Assembly (NCBI GenBank): GCA_025175895.1
Contig: CM045993.1
Coordinates: 59,276,621 to 59,340,620 of the forward strand
DNA length: 64,000 nucleotides
Direction of reading: 5' to 3'
Source of the DNA: Wurfbainia villosa
Taxonomy: Eukaryota; Streptophyta; Magnoliopsida; Zingiberales; Zingiberaceae
The notes beneath the pieces are model-generated. The model was not told where the DNA came from, searched no databases, and saw nothing but the letters and a program-made list of their open reading frames with translations. The position numbers were made by a program, and so were the translations under genes. Numbering within the stretch: position 1 is the first letter of the stretch; every line of letters begins with the position of its first letter. Below are positions 46,820 through 57,817 of this stretch, one piece after another.

Positions 46820-48170
46820 TGTTGGTGCAATCGGCCCAGGTCACGATTAACCAGACTCGAGTTTGACTCGAGCGATGTTTTGATGTTCGACAGAATGTAT
46901 GACAATGTGATTGTCATGGAAAAGTCCAAGTCTTGTGTACTTGGCATGGAAAGTCCAACATGGGTTGGCAAGGAAGTCCAAGCATGGGTCTTGGCATGGA
47001 AAGTCCAACATGTGTTGGCAAGGGAAAGTCCAAGCTTATGTCTTGGCAATTGAGAAGTCCAAGGGGAATATTGGCGGCGTAAAGTCCATGGGTGGAGTCT
47101 TGGCAGCATAAGTCCAATGGTTGGCAGCGTAAAGTCCAAGCGGAGTCTTGACAGCGTAAGTCCAATGTGCCTTGGTGGTGTAGACACCGTTAGCATGACA
47201 ATAGCCGATGGAAGCACCTGAAGACTAGCGTATGGATGAACAAATCATGGATGACTTGGAGGGATCCGATAGGTGTGAGGCTGACGAAGGTGGCTAGAAG
47301 GCTTAGGTCTAGGCTACAGGTGATCTAGCAAGTATGGGGGCACCATACTTGGGTTAAAACCTCATGTTGAGGTGTATCAGTCGACTGGGACCTATGGTCA
47401 GTCGACTGATGGGTGTCAACTAGGGTTTAACTATGAGAAGTTCCACAGCGATCATTGCTAGAGTTAAGCGATCATTGCTGGCCGCGATCGGCGGTTGGTG
47501 ATCGATCGGTGGTGCTCGGGATCTCGAGCACAGAAGGTTCTCCAGTCAAATGATCGGCCCGACCACTCGACTGATTGAGCCATCAGTCGACTGATGGGTA
47601 TGATCAGTCGACTGATGGTGTATCCATTAGACTTATCTTACGTGGTTCATGTCGTTGTAAGATAACGGATACAGGGGCAATCGACTGATGGTCCCGATCA
47701 GTCGACTGCCAGGCGAAATCCAGCCCAAGGAGCAGCTTTAAAGGGAGCTCATGGAGGGAGGATTCACTATCGGTTCTTGAGGAGTTTTGGGGTGATTTGT
47801 AAAGTGTTCTTTACGTATTCTTGTGTATTTCATTTGTATCTTGCTTGTATTTCATTCTTATTGTTGTAAGAATTATTGTAAGAGGTTTCTCCGCCTTCGG
47901 ATTGTTCCGAGAAGGAGTTATTTGAGTAGTGGTGTGTGATTGGCATCACTAGGGCTCTTACGAGCCCGATCCGTGGAGTAGGAACCATTCGGTTCCAAAC
48001 CATGTTATATTTTATGTTGTAGATTGTGTTTGTCATCTTTTGTTATTGCTATTATATATATTCCGTTGCGCACTAATCAATTTGTAGCAAGCATGATCGA
48101 ATTCCTCCATCCAATGACAAATCGCTATTCACCCCCCCCCCCCATCTAGCGTTCACCGTACGACCCTACA
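46820..48170 (+). mobile_element. 3' LTR of element E
   Basis: 1351 bp, TGTTGGTGCAATCGG to CGACCCTACA. The hairpin array is at 46915-47180. The palindrome cluster at 47378-47705 contains a block (47445-47515) with GCGATCATTGC and GATCGATCG where the 5' LTR has AGTCGACTG motifs. It is followed by the TAGTC target duplication and the rest of D's LTR. Confidence 0.85.
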
Positions 48171-48765
48171 TAGTCGACTGCTGTCGAGTAAAACCTCAAA
48201 CAACAAGTTTGTTTGACCATCCGACCGTCCGGTAAAACCTCAAACCACATGTTTGAGCATCTGACACTTTCAATCATCGGGTAAAACCTTAAACACATGT
48301 TTGAACGTCCGACACTTGACTTTAGCCACTTGGCCAAGTTCACCTACTTGAGCTACCCCGTCCCGAGTTACAATCGCTCAATCTCTCATCTCCCATGGAG
48401 TCCCTCACCGAAGCTCTCTTCGTCCGGCCTGTGTCCCTCGGATTCACTAACCCCGTACTTCTCCCGTGTCATCCTTCGCATCTTACCATGAAGTCTGCTT
48501 CCTTTGGCTTCACTCCATTTGCTCCTCGTCCGGCGGTCCCTCGGATGCACCAACCTCACGACTTCTCCCCGTGTCATCCTTCACCGACTCAAGGACCCGA
48601 GCCATGAGATGATGAACTTGCCAATGCTTCATCAAGCTAACCATGTGTGATTCACCAAGTCCTGCACAACTTGAACACACACATCAAATCACATAATCAA
48701 CCTAACTTAAACCCTTTTCAACACACATCAAAACCAATAACATACTTAGGTTGATTTCCCTAACA
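48171..48765 (-). mobile_element. 5' LTR of D, outer part
   Basis: Continues 28155 (first five bases are the E target duplication). The minus-strand start is TGTTAGGGAAATCAACC. It aligns with B's LTR at 24950-25456. The next bases, TAAAT, would be D's TSD. Confidence 0.82.
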
Positions 48766-48789
48766 TAAATTATTGAGGGGGTGAAATCA

Positions 48790-49107
48790 CACGCTGATTA
48801 CATTAGTTTCCAAGGTTGCACATATTCCAACAGTTACTAATCAAACCATATCATTCTAGATAGTTATCTATAAGGTCATCTCTAAGGTCCTTGCAATATG
48901 ACTGGTAGCAGTTATTAATAGTCTCCTTGATCTAGCTCAAGTAACTTTTGTTCAAGGTAGATCCATTATAAAGCATATTCACCTGATATAGGAGCTATTG
49001 AGGAAATATGTCAAGAAGCAAGTCTCCTTAAGATGTGTTAATAAGATAGTTCTTCAAAAGACTTTTGACATAGTTGATTAGAGTTTCATGAGGGCACCAT
49101 TATAGGT
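48790..49107 (+). pseudogene. LINE (L1-type) reverse transcriptase fragment
   Basis: In one frame, with four in-frame stops, I can read P/S-K-V-A-H-I-P, then I-V-I-Y-K-V-I-S-K-V-L-A, V-T-F-V-Q-G-R-S-I, then L-L-R-K-Y-V-K-K-Q-V-S-L-R-C and Q-K-T-F-D-I-V-D. This is the order of conserved blocks in plant L1-type non-LTR reverse transcriptases. The catalytic Y/F-x-D-D block is absent. It is cut on the left by D and on the right by unrelated sequence. Confidence 0.75.
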
Positions 49108-49571
49108 GTGTTTGGTTCGAAGTATTTGTTGATAACCTTGGTTATCCATCCAAGGTTATCAACAAAAACCTTGTTTGGTTCAGGAGTTGAGTGATTACTG
49201 AGTCATGATGGATGTCTAACACGTCATGACATGTCAGAAAAAGGGTTATGGAACCCAAAATCGAAAAACCTCAAAGAAGTAAGGTTTTTCTTGATTTCAG
49301 GGTTATGGAATTTTTTATCAAAATTATCCTCCAATTTTTATCCTTGGGGACAAAAATACCTCTGTCAATTTATCAAATGTCAATCTGGTCATACATAAAT
49401 TATTAATATAATTAAAACCTTAATCAATTCCAGAGCCCACGCTATCATCGCCGCCGGCCGCGATCGCCGCCTCACACCGCCTACCGCCGATCGTCGCTTG
49501 TTGGTCGTCAATCGTCAACTATCATCATCGGTCGATAATCGTTGGCCAACATCGACCATCAGTGTCAATCG
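49108..49571. other. Unassigned stretch with a 14-bp perfect hairpin and a C+G-rich end
   Basis: No coding frame. It starts GGTGTGTTTGGTTC, a common opening of plant non-autonomous DNA transposons. A perfect stem GTTGATAACCTTGG (49128-49141) and CCAAGGTTATCAAC (49150-49163) with an 8-nt loop follows. From 49437 it becomes C+G-rich with GATCG/CGCCG motifs. I cannot find the other terminal repeat; J begins at 49572. Confidence 0.4.
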
Positions 49572-50679
49572 TGTTGGTGCAGTGGGCACCTAAGTCAAAC
49601 CTAAGTTTTGATTATAGCAAACGATACAAAATTAAGCCCATATCGTTATCTCACGAGCTAAATCAAGTGTGCAGAAAAGTGCTAAAGCTGGAGCTGAAGG
49701 CTAGCGACACCTGAAGGAAGCCACGATGGTCGGGCAACACTCGAGTGACTTAGGAGGGAGCCGAAGGAATTAAGTGGGAGGCCGGAAGCGAGAGCTACAA
49801 AGTAAGTATCGAGGTAAGCTCGTGTGTGTGAGCGTAAGTGAGATCGTATCCTCCTTACGGGGATGGTCTTAGGCGTAGATCCGACCAAAAACATCCCATA
49901 GATAGTCTAGGTCGAGATCGGACAGTCGGCAGCCGTCGAAATTATATTTTTGTTAAGCTAACTTGTGATTTCAGCAAGCATCAGTCGACTTCCCATAAGA
50001 GCCACTTACGCTCAAATTAGTCGATCACGAGTGTTATGACTGATGTTGCGCCGCCATATTAGTCAAGTCAACTGATGGTCAAGGATCAGATTCGAGGAGT
50101 CAAGCTTTATCACCTCATTCTAAGGACTTGGTGCCTAAATTTGATTGGTTGAAGATCCCCTCGAGGAGGGGCTCAAAAATTATAAAAGTAGGGGTTGTCT
50201 AAGGGCTTTTCATTAATTCCAAAAGCCTCCAAGTGCTTCGAATACGCTCCGACTCTCCGACATCCCTATGACGAAGTGCTGCCGAGATGACGACTAGAGC
50301 TTCAACCTCCAACCTTTGAAGTCGTCGGTAACGAAAGTTTTAATTGTATTTCATTTTACTTATTTCGTAAAGCTTTCATTATAACGAAGAGAGGGGGAGT
50401 GTCCCTCTACCTCAAGCTTTTTGTGATTTCGTGTATCTGTTTAACTCCTACCTCCAACAAGGAGGAGTTCTTTAGTATTTTTCCCTCCGTGCGTGGTCAA
50501 GGACCACTAGAGCCTTGGAGTAGTAGCCTTCGGCTACGAACCAAGTAAAACCCTCTTGTCTCTTGTCTCTTTTGTTTTGATTTTAGCTTTCGCTATGTCT
50601 ACTCTTGTTTTAACGAACGAAGTCGAAAGAAAGTTTTTATCGCTATTCACCCCCCTTTAGCTATCCTCTCGATCCAACA
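49572..50679 (+). mobile_element. 5' LTR of element J
   Basis: 1108 bp, TGTTGGTGCAGTGGGC to TCGATCCAACA. It is the same family as the LTRs of G, here on the plus strand. AATCG at 49567-49571 would be the TSD; the right end is outside the window. Confidence 0.85.
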
Positions 50680-50681
50680 AT

Positions 50682-50694
50682 TGGTATCAGAGCT
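50682..50694 (+). other. Primer binding site of J
   Basis: TGGTATCAGAGCT, 12 of 13 bases of the tRNA-Met consensus. Confidence 0.88.
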
Positions 50695-50905
50695 AGGGGT
50701 GCTAAGATTTGGTGAAACCACCAATCTATCTTTTCTACATATTTTTTTCTTTTTATTTCTATTTATTTTGAAAAAAAAATTTACTCTTTCATTTGTTTAG
50801 TTTTTCTCCCGCACTACTAATCCAAGATGCGAGTCTTGGTACATTTCGATTGTTTGTGTCATTGCTAGGTTTTTCTTCTTCATTCTCTTGTTTTTTTTTG
50901 TATCA

Positions 50906-52402
50906 ATGGCCCATCTCGAGGGTTTTAGCACCGTCCGACCTCCGTTTTACAATGGAGATGACTTCCGTTATTGGAAGGGTCGGATGGAGTGCTTCCTTAA
51001 GACCCAAATCGAGATGTGGATCATAATTCAAATGGGATTCACACTTCCAACTAACGAAGTGGGTGAATCTTTGGATTATGACTAATGGACCATTGCTACA
51101 AAAAGACAAGTCGAAGCTGACACTAAGGCGACTCAAATCCTCCAATGCGGCTTGTCCAAGGAGGAGCTTAATCGCATCGGCCCATTCATCAGTGCCAAAG
51201 ACTTATGGACAAAGTTGGTCGAATTACACGAAGGGACCGATGAAGCCAAGGTATGTAAGTGTGATCTCCTGTTCAATAGGTTATATAATCTAAAAATGTA
51301 GGAATGCGAGACGGTGATGCAACTGCATGCTCGGGTTCAAGATATCATCAACAACCTACACGCAATCGGACAAAAGGTCGAAAATCGCGAACTTATTAGG
51401 TATGTACCAAACTCATTTCCTAGGACCACCTTGTGGGCATCCATAGTCGATGCCTACAAGGTCTCCAAGGATCTTTCAAAACTTAGATTAGATGAGTTGT
51501 TTTCGGATTTCAAACTCCATGAACAATCTAACTCGGAACCTAAGAAGGGTATAGCACTTTTTGCAAGTTCGAAGAAGAAAACCGCGAGCAAGCCACCCCC
51601 AAAGGAGGAAGAAGATGAGTCCGATTTAGAGGTCGACCCGGAATTGGAGGTCGAACTAGTCAACCTAGTTCAAAGGATGGTCAAGGGTCGAAAGCGAACC
51701 ATCACTCGTCCCAACGAAGGTAAGTCTAAAAGTTTTAATGTTAGGTGTTACGAATGCAACAGGTTTGGACATATCAAGTCCGAATGTCCAAAGCTCAAGA
51801 GCAAAGCACCTAAACTCAAGAAGGCACTCAACGCTATGTGGGAAGAAGCATCAGAGGAAGAAGATGATGATCACGTATTCATGTCTAAACTGGCTGAATT
51901 GGAGACAGAGTTAGAACCGGAACACGAGTCTGAACTCGAAGACGAATTGGACTACGAAGCTCTATTCAAGACAAGCCACAGATCCGCATCCGGTTCAAGA
52001 GATACACTTAAGGTAAGTCAATCTCTTATTAGTACTCTTCACAGTGCAATTAAATTCTTAACTAGTAAATTAGCTAAGTCTGAGTCCAAGGTCGAGACCC
52101 TGGTTGAGGAGGTTAAACTCCTCAAACACGAGGTCTCCCTAACCTCTTCGACTAGTCGAGTTCGAGAGGAGGACTCAACTCGAGTTAAAAAGCTCAAAGT
52201 TGAGAACTTACTCTTGAAGAGTCAAGTCGAAGATCTTAGGAACACGTTGGAAAGGTTTACTTTGGGATCCAAGGGACTTGACCTCCTACTTGGATCACAA
52301 AGGTTCGTGTACAACAAGGTCGGACTAGGGTTTAGCTCAAATATGACCAATAAGTCGTATATGTCGATTGTAAGTCGACATAAAAAACGTGTCCAAGCAT
52401 AG
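50906..52402 (+). pseudogene. Gag of element J
   Basis: Starts MAHLEGFSTVRPPFYNGDDF, the same protein as G gag. It stays in one frame for about 500 codons with two in-frame stops (51083-51085 and 51299-51301), each a Gln codon changed by C-to-T. It has a capsid region, an acidic linker, a CCHC knuckle CYECNRFGHIKSEC (51749-51790), and a coiled coil (K-V-E-T-L-V-E-E-V-K-L-L). It ends at a TAG where G has Trp. Beyond it the tail (repeated W-V-P-K) is still readable to about 52510 with further stops. Confidence 0.85.
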
Positions 52403-52838
52403 GTCCCTAAGACCGCTTTGATTTCAAACTTAAAATCCAACCAGTAATGGGTTCCCAAGGACTAAATCCACTATGTGGAGAGACCGAACTGATTCAATGG
52501 TCTAGGGGGAGCCAGTACAAAACTTGTTTGTGCTTTAACTTAGAAATTGCATGCTTAGGTTCTTTATTTATTTTGATTTTCCTTTTTAGAATGGTTAGAT
52601 AGGACTATAACTTGTCAATATTTGGTAATATAGTACCAGGACGCGGCGAGATGATAGTACGCTAGGAAAGCAGAGTCTCATGTATTCGGGCTAGATAAGG
52701 CGTATCTAGTTCGGTGCACTTGACCGAGTGAAACTAGCTGAAGCTACCTCGTCGTATCCTAGACTAGTTAGACCAGAAAGTGGTCTTAGGTGAGTCAAGT
52801 CTCTATTTTCTTGAAAATGGCTTTGTCTAAGGAAGTGG
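52403..52838 (+). mobile_element. J gag tail and gag-protease junction
   Basis: Decayed sequence homologous to G 11700-12110 on the other strand. K cuts it at 52839 and it resumes at 62067. Confidence 0.65.
52834..52838. repeat. TSD of K, left copy (AGTGG)
   Basis: Identical to 62062-62066. Confidence 0.92.
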
Positions 52839-54314
52839 TGTAGGGGATTTGAGGTCGCTAGAGGGAGGGTGAATAGCGGTGTGCTCGTACGATGGAATTC
52901 GTTAGCATTTGCTTGTCTACAATCTTGTTAGTACACAGTGGAATATACAATAAAATACAACAAGAACAAACACAAAATGATAGACACGAGATGTAACGTG
53001 GTTCAGAACCGAACGGTTTCTACTCCACGGATCGGGCTCTAAAAGCTCTAGCAATGCAAACACGCACTACTAATCACAATAACTCCTTCTCGACACAAGT
53101 CGAAGGTGGAGAAACCTCGTACAAATGATCTTACAACAGCAAGAATGAAATACAAGCAATATACAATGCAAATACGAAAGAAAAGTAAAGAAAAACTTTA
53201 CAACACTTGCTTTTTGATTGCTTGAATGCTTGGTTGCTTGACTTGCACTTGGAGACCTGATTTGCAGCAACAAATCGCCCCTAAAGCTCTCAAGAATCGG
53301 ATGGATTTTTCTCCTCCACGAGCTTCATTTATATCTTCTGCCTGGATTGGAAAAAGCCGATCAGTCGACTGATCACACTATTGTTGTGAGACAACGGTGT
53401 AATCCACGCTGGAAAAATCCAACGGCTATGACATCAGTCGATTGATCAAGACCATCAGTCAACTGTTCAAGTCATCACTTAATTGATGACCGCAGCGGTC
53501 GAGTGAGACTCCATTCTGTGCCCCAAAACCCGAGCATTAATCGACTGATCACAAGATCAGTCGACTGCTTGTCCAATCAGTCGACTTCCAAGCTCTGGCA
53601 GTCGACTGTTGGGACACATCCCGTAGTCAAACCCTAGTTGACTCTCACCAGTCGACTGCCATATGGCACCAATCGACTGGCACACCTCAAACATGAGGTT
53701 TTAGCCCAAGTATGGTTCCCCCATACTTGCTAGACCACCCTTAGCCTAGACCAAAGCCTTCTAGCCACCTCCATCAGCCTCACGCCTCTCGAATCCCTCC
53801 AAGTCATCCATGACTTGTTCATCCATCGCGCTAGCCTTCAGGTGCTTCCATCGGCTATATCATGCTAACGGTGTCTACACCACCAAGGCACATTGGACTT
53901 ACGCCGCCAAGACTCCGCTTGGACTTTACGCCGCCAATATCAAACCCCTTCGACTTCTCAAATGCCAAGACTCAAGCTTGGACTTTCCCTTGCCAACCCA
54001 TGTTGAACTTTCCATGCCAAGACTCATGCTTGGACTTTTCCTTGCCAAGTCCCATGCTTGGACTTTACATGTCAAGTACTCAAGACTTGGACTTTCCATG
54101 ACATGGTCAACTCTAGTCAACCATCAAAGTCTCCCTCGAGTCAAACTTGAGTCTGGTTAAACATAACCCGGGTTGATTGTATAAACAATCTCCCCAAAAC
54201 ATCAACAGACATTAATGTCAAACATCATTGTCAACTCACTTTGTCAAACATCAAAATATCACTCGAGTCAAACTCGAGTCCAGTCAATCGTGACCTGGGC
54301 CGATTGCCCCAACA
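52839..54314 (-). mobile_element. 3' LTR of element K
   Basis: 1476 bp, minus strand TGTTGGGGCAATCGG to CAAATCCCCTACA. It has a CAGTCGACTG cluster at 53350-53680, the hairpin array at 53865-54105 and minus-strand TATAAAT at 53327-53333. Confidence 0.9.
53350..53685. repeat. CAGTCGACTG palindrome cluster in K 3' LTR
   Basis: About ten perfect or one-off copies of the 10-bp palindrome in 330 bp, between the hairpin array and the TATA box. The 5' LTR has the same cluster at 61065-61385. Confidence 0.8.
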
Positions 54315-56193
54315 ATATCCCCCTTTTTGATGTTTGACAAAAACATATACCTTTAAGTTAGAACACTAACTCAAATTCCCTTATCAATTATCCCAAATTG
54401 GTAAATTCACATTGTCCCCCTTTTTGACATACATCAAAAAGGTTTACTCTCCAAGGAGGTCAATGTCTCATATCCAATGAGATCTTACAATCTCCCCCTT
54501 AGTCCAAGGATGCTTAGGATGTCTACCATCTTTCTAGTGATAAGTCCCATATCACTCAAGAGAGGCAATCCTATACTCTCCCAATTTCCAAATTTGGTAT
54601 CTTAAAATCCCATTTTTCTCCTCGTGAGGAAAAGTATCATCCATCCTCCCATGATGGATACCTCCCCCTAAAGGCTTGCTCCCCCTTGACCATTGCACCA
54701 ACAATGTCCTTGGAAAGTCCCTAAGCCAATAGGAACTCTAAATCATCAAGAATAAGGTTCAAAGTTCAAACATGAACTCTCCACACCTTAATATTGATAC
54801 ATCATCCTAACACCTCTCCTAATCCATATCCAATGGATTTTCACCCTTTATAATGCTTTCCAAAGTATATACTAGGGTTAGGAGTGATTAGGAGCCTTTA
54901 CCGTAGCTGAAATCGGGTTAAACAACCTTGTTTATCCCAAAATCAAGTTATCAATAACTCAGATAGAAACCACGATCGAAGTACAACAATGATCGCACCG
55001 GCAAGCGGCGATCGGCGAGATTGCGCGGCGATTCTGCGAGCACTTCCGTCAAGCGGTTTTTCGCGAGCGGTTTTTTCGCCAGGTTTCCCACCTGCGGTTT
55101 CGCGAGCGATCTTCTGCCGTGCACCAAGCGCCGAGGCGGTTTTGCGAGCGGTTTTGCGAGGGTTTTATCGCCGAGGCGGTTTGCGCCGAGTGGTTTCAGG
55201 TTGTTGCATCGGCGATTCTTTGCCCATCGATCTGAAGCGATCGTGATAGCGAAATTCAATTATCAGAATCCAAGTTTGAAAAAATATAAGTAATTATACA
55301 TAGCTTGAAAAATCACGAAATTTCATATGTATAATACTTATAACACATACAATTGGTGAAAAATCTTGGAAAAATATTTTAACCATTAAAATAGGAGATT
55401 AGTACAAAGTTCAAAAACTATTAAAACTTTAAAGTTTTTTATCTACTTTGTATCAACTTCTACAATGATGATTGCTATCAAAAGATAGATTTCACCAAGG
55501 TTTTCTAAAGTGATTATAAAATGTTTTTGAAAGACTATTTTGAACCATGGACTATTGACTAGATATACATGACTTGTATATTAGCTTTCCTCATGATTCT
55601 TATGGATGAATGAAATAAGTTTAAGTTCATCTAGATGCACTACCTATGCACCTTGAACTTAACTTATTTTACTAACATCTCACATGTTATCTAAGGTGTA
55701 TACACACACATACATGTCATTTTGATGTGAGATGTGGGTTTTGTTCTCCCTAAACTAGGGTTTCATGTATTTTTCTAGGCAACACTACTTAATTCCCTTA
55801 TAAATGGGACTCCAAGTCATGTCATTGTCCTTAAATCGATTTTAATCAAGTTAAATGCATGAATGATCATGGCATAAATGATAACAATAATAAAGCATGT
55901 CCAATGATCATGATGTCATGACATATCAATAAACTCTAAAAGCGAACATGACATCTACAATAATCCTAAACAGTATCATGACATGTTATATGATAAAATG
56001 GAATTTTATGTCATGACATGGCAAATTTACATAAACAAGCACATTAATACACACATATAATCAGACAAAAATAATTTTTATAAGCAAAATATTCCATTCA
56101 ATTAAAACTTCAGTTTTTACAAACAAAATAGAAGCTTAAAACGCTCAATCTCACTACGAAACTAAAACCAAAATTCCTAAACATCCTCTAGCT
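54315..56193 (-). mobile_element. K 3' spacer with multiple polypurine tracts
   Basis: Non-coding. The minus strand has GGGGGA tracts at about 54318-54331, 54415-54425, 54493-54500, 54660-54690; the first abuts the LTR. An LTR-start look-alike lies near 54693-54707. A CpG-rich patch at 54985-55246 replaces the palindromic patch found here in A and E. The order otherwise matches A 5190-6332. Confidence 0.75.
54985..55246. repeat. CpG-rich patch with GCGAGCGGTTTT repeats
   Basis: About 260 bp rich in GCG, CGAGCGG and GATCG, with GCGAGCGGTTTT-like units at 55065, 55100 and 55150. The composition is unlike its AT-rich, CpG-poor surroundings. The frames open here on both strands have no recognisable protein. 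Confidence 0.6.
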
Positions 56194-57491
56194 TCAATCT
56201 TTTACAGAAGGTGGAGGCGGAGGAGGCTGCTGGCTCAGGGTCCAGGCCCGCATCATCTCGTACATGTCAAGCTAACGTTGCTCCATGCGGCTCTGGCACT
56301 CCTCAATCCGGGTGTGGTGCTCCTCGATCCGAGTGTGGCGCTCCTCCATCCGGCTAAGGTGTTGACCCATGGAGGATTGCCCCGATATAATCTCTACCGG
56401 CCAAGAGTCAATCGTCTGCTGGTAATCCTGGAAGTTGGCCTCCAACTGGGCAATCCGATCTGAAGGACCTGCTACTGATGCATCTGCTAGCATCTGGTCA
56501 TCCTCGTCAGCAACATTTGGATCCTCATATCGTCCTGCAACCTCTCCAGGCACTAGAGGTGGCTCCCCATGTGCCCTGCGCTGAGGCCGAGGTATCAGCT
56601 CCATCCGTCTGTCTCCGGTCTGCAGCCCCGCCAAAGTGAAGTTACAAACTGATATATAGTCGTAAACCTCGGATAATGCCCTCAAAGATCCCCTGGAAAT
56701 ATTAATGCCTATGGACTCTAGCCATGCAGTGATGATATGTCCAAAAGGCATATGAATCTTCCCTTGCACAGGGGATATAAAATGGACAATGCAATGTTTA
56801 CATCTAATCTATGACGCATGGCATACATAAGGAAAAGATGGAGAGGCTGAATCTTGGCCAAACCCCAAGTCACAATTGGGAGAAAGCACCCAACAATGAC
56901 TTTGTAGAGCACATTGTCAAGTGCAGATAGCTTAGTGATAGGAAATAGGTTCTGAGCTGGTGGGCGAGGATGGCGAAAAATGTGCTCATGCATGGAGTCT
57001 AGAGAAATATGATTAAAAGGCTCAGGAAGAGAGGCATCGAAGGTGTAATAGAATATGAAAGTGTCATTCGATGGCCTACACTCAAGGAACTCCTGCAAGA
57101 TTGCAGGAGTGAACTCCAGGTCGTGTTTTGCAACCCGAGTAGTGTATGTAGGACCATCGTCTACTTTCCTTAGATTTTGATAAAACTCCTTAAGGAGATC
57201 ATCATTTATGGCATGAGTACACAATGCGACCTTCATGAGTTGATAATGCATTAGGATCTCAATGATGTCGCTACAAAACTCTCTAAAGGATTGGTTATCT
57301 ATGTACCTAACCAACATCGGTTGGTACAATCGTGGCCCACCCTCATTTGGGTCATTCCTACGTGGTCTTCTACATGAATGCAATGCAATGCAATGAAATG
57401 CGATGATACAAACACAATGATTAGATCAAAATGAGTTGTAAAGACAAATATTTAGGGTTTAAGGGGTATAGAAATTATACTTTGGTGCCAT
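56194..57491 (-). pseudogene. Accessory gene of element K, putative plant transposon-protein-like
   Basis: The predicted mRNA joins exon 1 (57491-57481) to exon 2 (57369-56194). The intron is 111 nt, AT-rich, begins GTATAATTTC, has a CTAAT branch-like motif and ends CATGTAG. The joined start is basic (K-R-P-R-R), like a nuclear import signal. The body has F-x-x-A-I-L-Q-E-F-L-E, K-V-I-V-G-C-F-L-P and M-P-F-G-H-I-I-T-A-W-L near a glycine, reminiscent of the putative plant transposon protein domain. The end has heptad repeats of E-E-R/H-H-T-R-I and a proline run (P-P-P-P-P-P). Damage is one frameshift near 56775 and a TAG at 56272 in place of Gln. About 395 codons. Family assignment is from memory and moderate. 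Confidence 0.6.
57370..57480 (-). other. Predicted GT-AG intron of the K accessory gene
   Basis: Donor AAA|GTATAATT and acceptor CATGTAG|AAGACC. Removing it puts the upstream ATG at 57491 in frame with the long exon, which otherwise has only a non-ATG start. Confidence 0.55.
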
Positions 57492-57807
57492 TTGAAGTTG
57501 ATGAGGAGAAATCGCAAGGCAACTAGACAGTTAGTTTGCTGAAGAGAACGTCGAATAGATCGCCGGAGGAAAGATCTCGCCGGAACCCTAACACAAGGAA
57601 AATCGCCGGAGAGGAAACCTAAGGTTGTGACATGCTATTAGGGATATAGAGAAATCAAAAACATGAATGGGAGAGATGGCTTTCAAACCTAGGGTTTTTT
57701 GGTCGCCGGTGTGGACGGGAAGGACTGGTCGGAGAAGGTGGGTGATGATCGGAGAAGAAAATCACGAAGGAAGAAAGCGTGAAGACGTCGAACCCTAACG
57801 GTTCGGC

Positions 57808-57816
57808 GTTATAAAA
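57808..57816 (-). promoter_or_regulatory. Candidate TATA box of the K accessory gene
   Basis: Minus-strand TTTTATAAC, about 320 bp upstream of the ATG. A CT-rich leader with CTCCGGCGA repeats follows (57500-57730), typical of a plant 5' UTR. Palindromes CAGTCGACTG lie just upstream. Confidence 0.4.
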
Positions 57817-57817
57817 T

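Noticed and set aside
53850..54105. CRISPR-like repeat array
   Set aside because: Plant LTR context, degenerate units, no constant spacer length and no cas genes.
54951..55293. Open frames on both strands in the CpG-rich patch
   Set aside because: Low-complexity Arg/Ala/Phe-rich translations caused by the GCGAGCGG repeats; no homologous frame in other copies.
56194..57491. Accessory gene of K as an ordinary host gene
   Set aside because: It sits inside an element bounded by two LTRs and a perfect TSD, on the same strand as gag, and resembles proteins known from transposable elements; host origin by capture remains possible but is not shown.
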